This document shows positions 63,009-64,000 of a stretch of 64,000 nucleotides of DNA, piece after piece; within the stretch, counting starts at the first letter, position 1; each line of letters opens with the position of its first letter. The notes under the pieces were generated by a model. It was not told where the DNA came from and made no database searches. It saw only the letters and a program-made list of their open reading frames with translations. The translations under genes were made by a program, and so were the position numbers. The stretch comes from a bacterium (GTDB lineage Bacteria > Myxococcota_A > Polyangia > Nannocystales > Nannocystaceae): assembly GCA_024742475.1 (NCBI GenBank), contig JANSYI010000027.1, positions 62,001 through 126,000 on the forward strand, in the 5' to 3' direction.

Positions 63009-64000
63009 ATGCCCACCATGGAAATCGACCGCGAGAAGCCCGTCTGTGTCACCGGAGCCACCGGATACGTGGCCGGTTGGATCGTCAAGCGTCTGCTCGA
63101 CGAGGGGCTCACCGTGCACGCCACGGTCCGCGACCCGGACAACGCGAAAAAGCTCGCCCACCTGCGCGAGGTCGAGGCCGACGCCCCCGGGACGCTGAAG
63201 TTCTTCGCCGCCGACCTGCTCGAGCCCGGCTCGTTTCACGACGCCGTCGCTGGCTGCGGCGTCGTCTTTCACACCGCTTCGCCGTTTCAGATGAACGTCG
63301 AGGACCCGCAAAAGGACCTGGTCGATCCTGCCGTGCAGGGGACCCGCAACCTGCTCGACGCTGCCAACGCGAACCCCTCGGTCACGCGCGTCGTGCTGAC
63401 CAGCAGCTGCGCGGCGATCTACGGGGACAACGCCGACCTGCAGCAGACGCCGCGCGGGTTGTTCGACGAAGAGGTTTGGAACACGAGCAGCTCGCTCGAG
63501 CACCAGGCCTACTCGTACTCGAAGACGCAGGCCGAACGCGCCGCCTGGGAGATGGCCGATGCGCAGTCTCGCTGGCGACTCGTGGTGGTGAACCCCTCGC
63601 TCGTGATGGGCCCGGGCCTGAAGGTTCACGGGGGCTCGGAGAGCTTCAACATCATCCGGCAGATGGGTGACGGCACCATGAAGGCCGGCGTGCCGGACAT
63701 GGGCTTCGGCGTGGTGGACGTACGCGACCTGGCCGAAGCACACCTTCGCGCCGGCTTCGTTCCCGACGCCGAGGGTCGACATGTCATCTCGGGACATGAC
63801 ACCTCGTTTCCCGAGATGGCCGAGCAGCTGCGCCCAAAGTATGGGGATCGCTACCCGATCCCCAAGCGCACGCTGCCGAAGTGGGCGGTGTGGCTGTTTG
63901 GTCCGATGATGAACGATGCGCTCGACCGCAAGGTCATCTCGCTCAACGTCGGCCACCCCTTCCGCGCGGACAACAGCAAGAGCCGGGCCGAGCTGGGCAT
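63009..64000 (+). CDS. NAD(P)-dependent epimerase/dehydratase-family reductase (partial)
   Basis: The gene starts at an ATG (63009, or 63018) and is still open at the window end, with ~330 codons visible. The Rossmann motif is VTGATGYVAGWIVKRLLDEG. The catalytic Ser is in LTSSCAAIYGD and Tyr-Lys in YSYSKTQAE, with NPSLVMGPGL after it. This is the dihydroflavonol-4-reductase-like branch of the extended SDR superfamily, usually NADPH-dependent aldehyde or ketone reductases. The C-terminus is outside the window. Confidence 0.88.
   Translation, partial: MPTMEIDREKPVCVTGATGYVAGWIVKRLLDEGLTVHATVRDPDNAKKLAHLREVEADAPGTLKFFAADLLEPGSFHDAVAGCGVVFHTASPFQMNVEDPQKDLVDPAVQGTRNLLDAANANPSVTRVVLTSSCAAIYGDNADLQQTPRGLFDEEVWNTSSSLEHQAYSYSKTQAERAAWEMADAQSRWRLVVVNPSLVMGPGLKVHGGSESFNIIRQMGDGTMKAGVPDMGFGVVDVRDLAEAHLRAGFVPDAEGRHVISGHDTSFPEMAEQLRPKYGDRYPIPKRTLPKWAVWLFGPMMNDALDRKVISLNVGHPFRADNSKSRAELG

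Overview
The window reads as chromosomal DNA of a high-GC Gram-negative bacterium of the phylum Myxococcota, most likely from the Nannocystis/Enhygromyxa/Plesiocystis side of the group. Four things support this. There is a MYXO-CTERM protein-sorting tail. About twenty predicted lipoproteins carry Ser/Thr/Gly/Asp-rich linkers after the lipobox. There are three Ser/Thr protein kinases, two with C-terminal TPR arrays. One sigma factor is of the type so far typical of myxobacteria. No phage, plasmid, CRISPR or intact transposon genes were seen.

Layout. 1-3315: the end of an HlyD-type adaptor, a C39-peptidase ABC exporter and a lipoprotein adaptor, i.e. a bacteriocin/RiPP-type export operon that runs in from outside the window. 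3373-8667 (minus): a one-CxxCH membrane protein, a MYXO-CTERM beta-helix protein, a membrane-anchored unknown protein, a quinone oxidoreductase and a small lipoprotein. The MYXO-CTERM gene sits on a 2.0-kb segment bordered by 244-bp direct repeats and splits what looks like an older gene pair. 8737-16832: an SDR reductase, lipoproteins, a SASA-type esterase, a methyltransferase and an outer-membrane barrel. 16882-19892: three tandem paralogous eight-cysteine lipoproteins followed by a pentahaem cytochrome lipoprotein. 19889-29112: an RCC1 protein, two Ser/Thr kinases, a zinc-ribbon protein, and a sterol-desaturase-like / histidine kinase / NtrC-type regulator operon.

29224-36010: a 1187-residue zinc-ribbon/TPR membrane protein, an HD phosphohydrolase, a DTW-domain tRNA modification enzyme and an Rpn-family nuclease with an in-frame 12-bp repeat. 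36019-39353: an amidohydrolase operon with two lipoproteins, then a divergent lipoprotein. 39401-47556: peroxiredoxin-like, CNNM/CorC-like, MBOAT, DUF4112, alcohol dehydrogenase, a disulfide-oxidoreductase homologue that lacks its redox cysteines, PilZ and nitroreductase genes. 47558-52272: a sigma factor divergent from a kinase-TPR gene by only 13 bp, followed by a MerR-type regulator. 52330-58854: extracytoplasmic esterase, TPR, von Willebrand A and metalloprotease lipoproteins and an AI-2E-family permease. 58844-61137: an ECF sigma operon with a putative membrane partner. 61195-64000: a frameshifted gene, tRNA-Ser(UGA), small genes and a reductase that runs off the end.

How it fits together: much of the window is cell-envelope and signalling equipment (lipoproteins, kinases, sigma factors, a two-component pair) mixed with single-copy housekeeping enzymes. 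Assignments rest on reading motifs and gene context only; no database search was possible.
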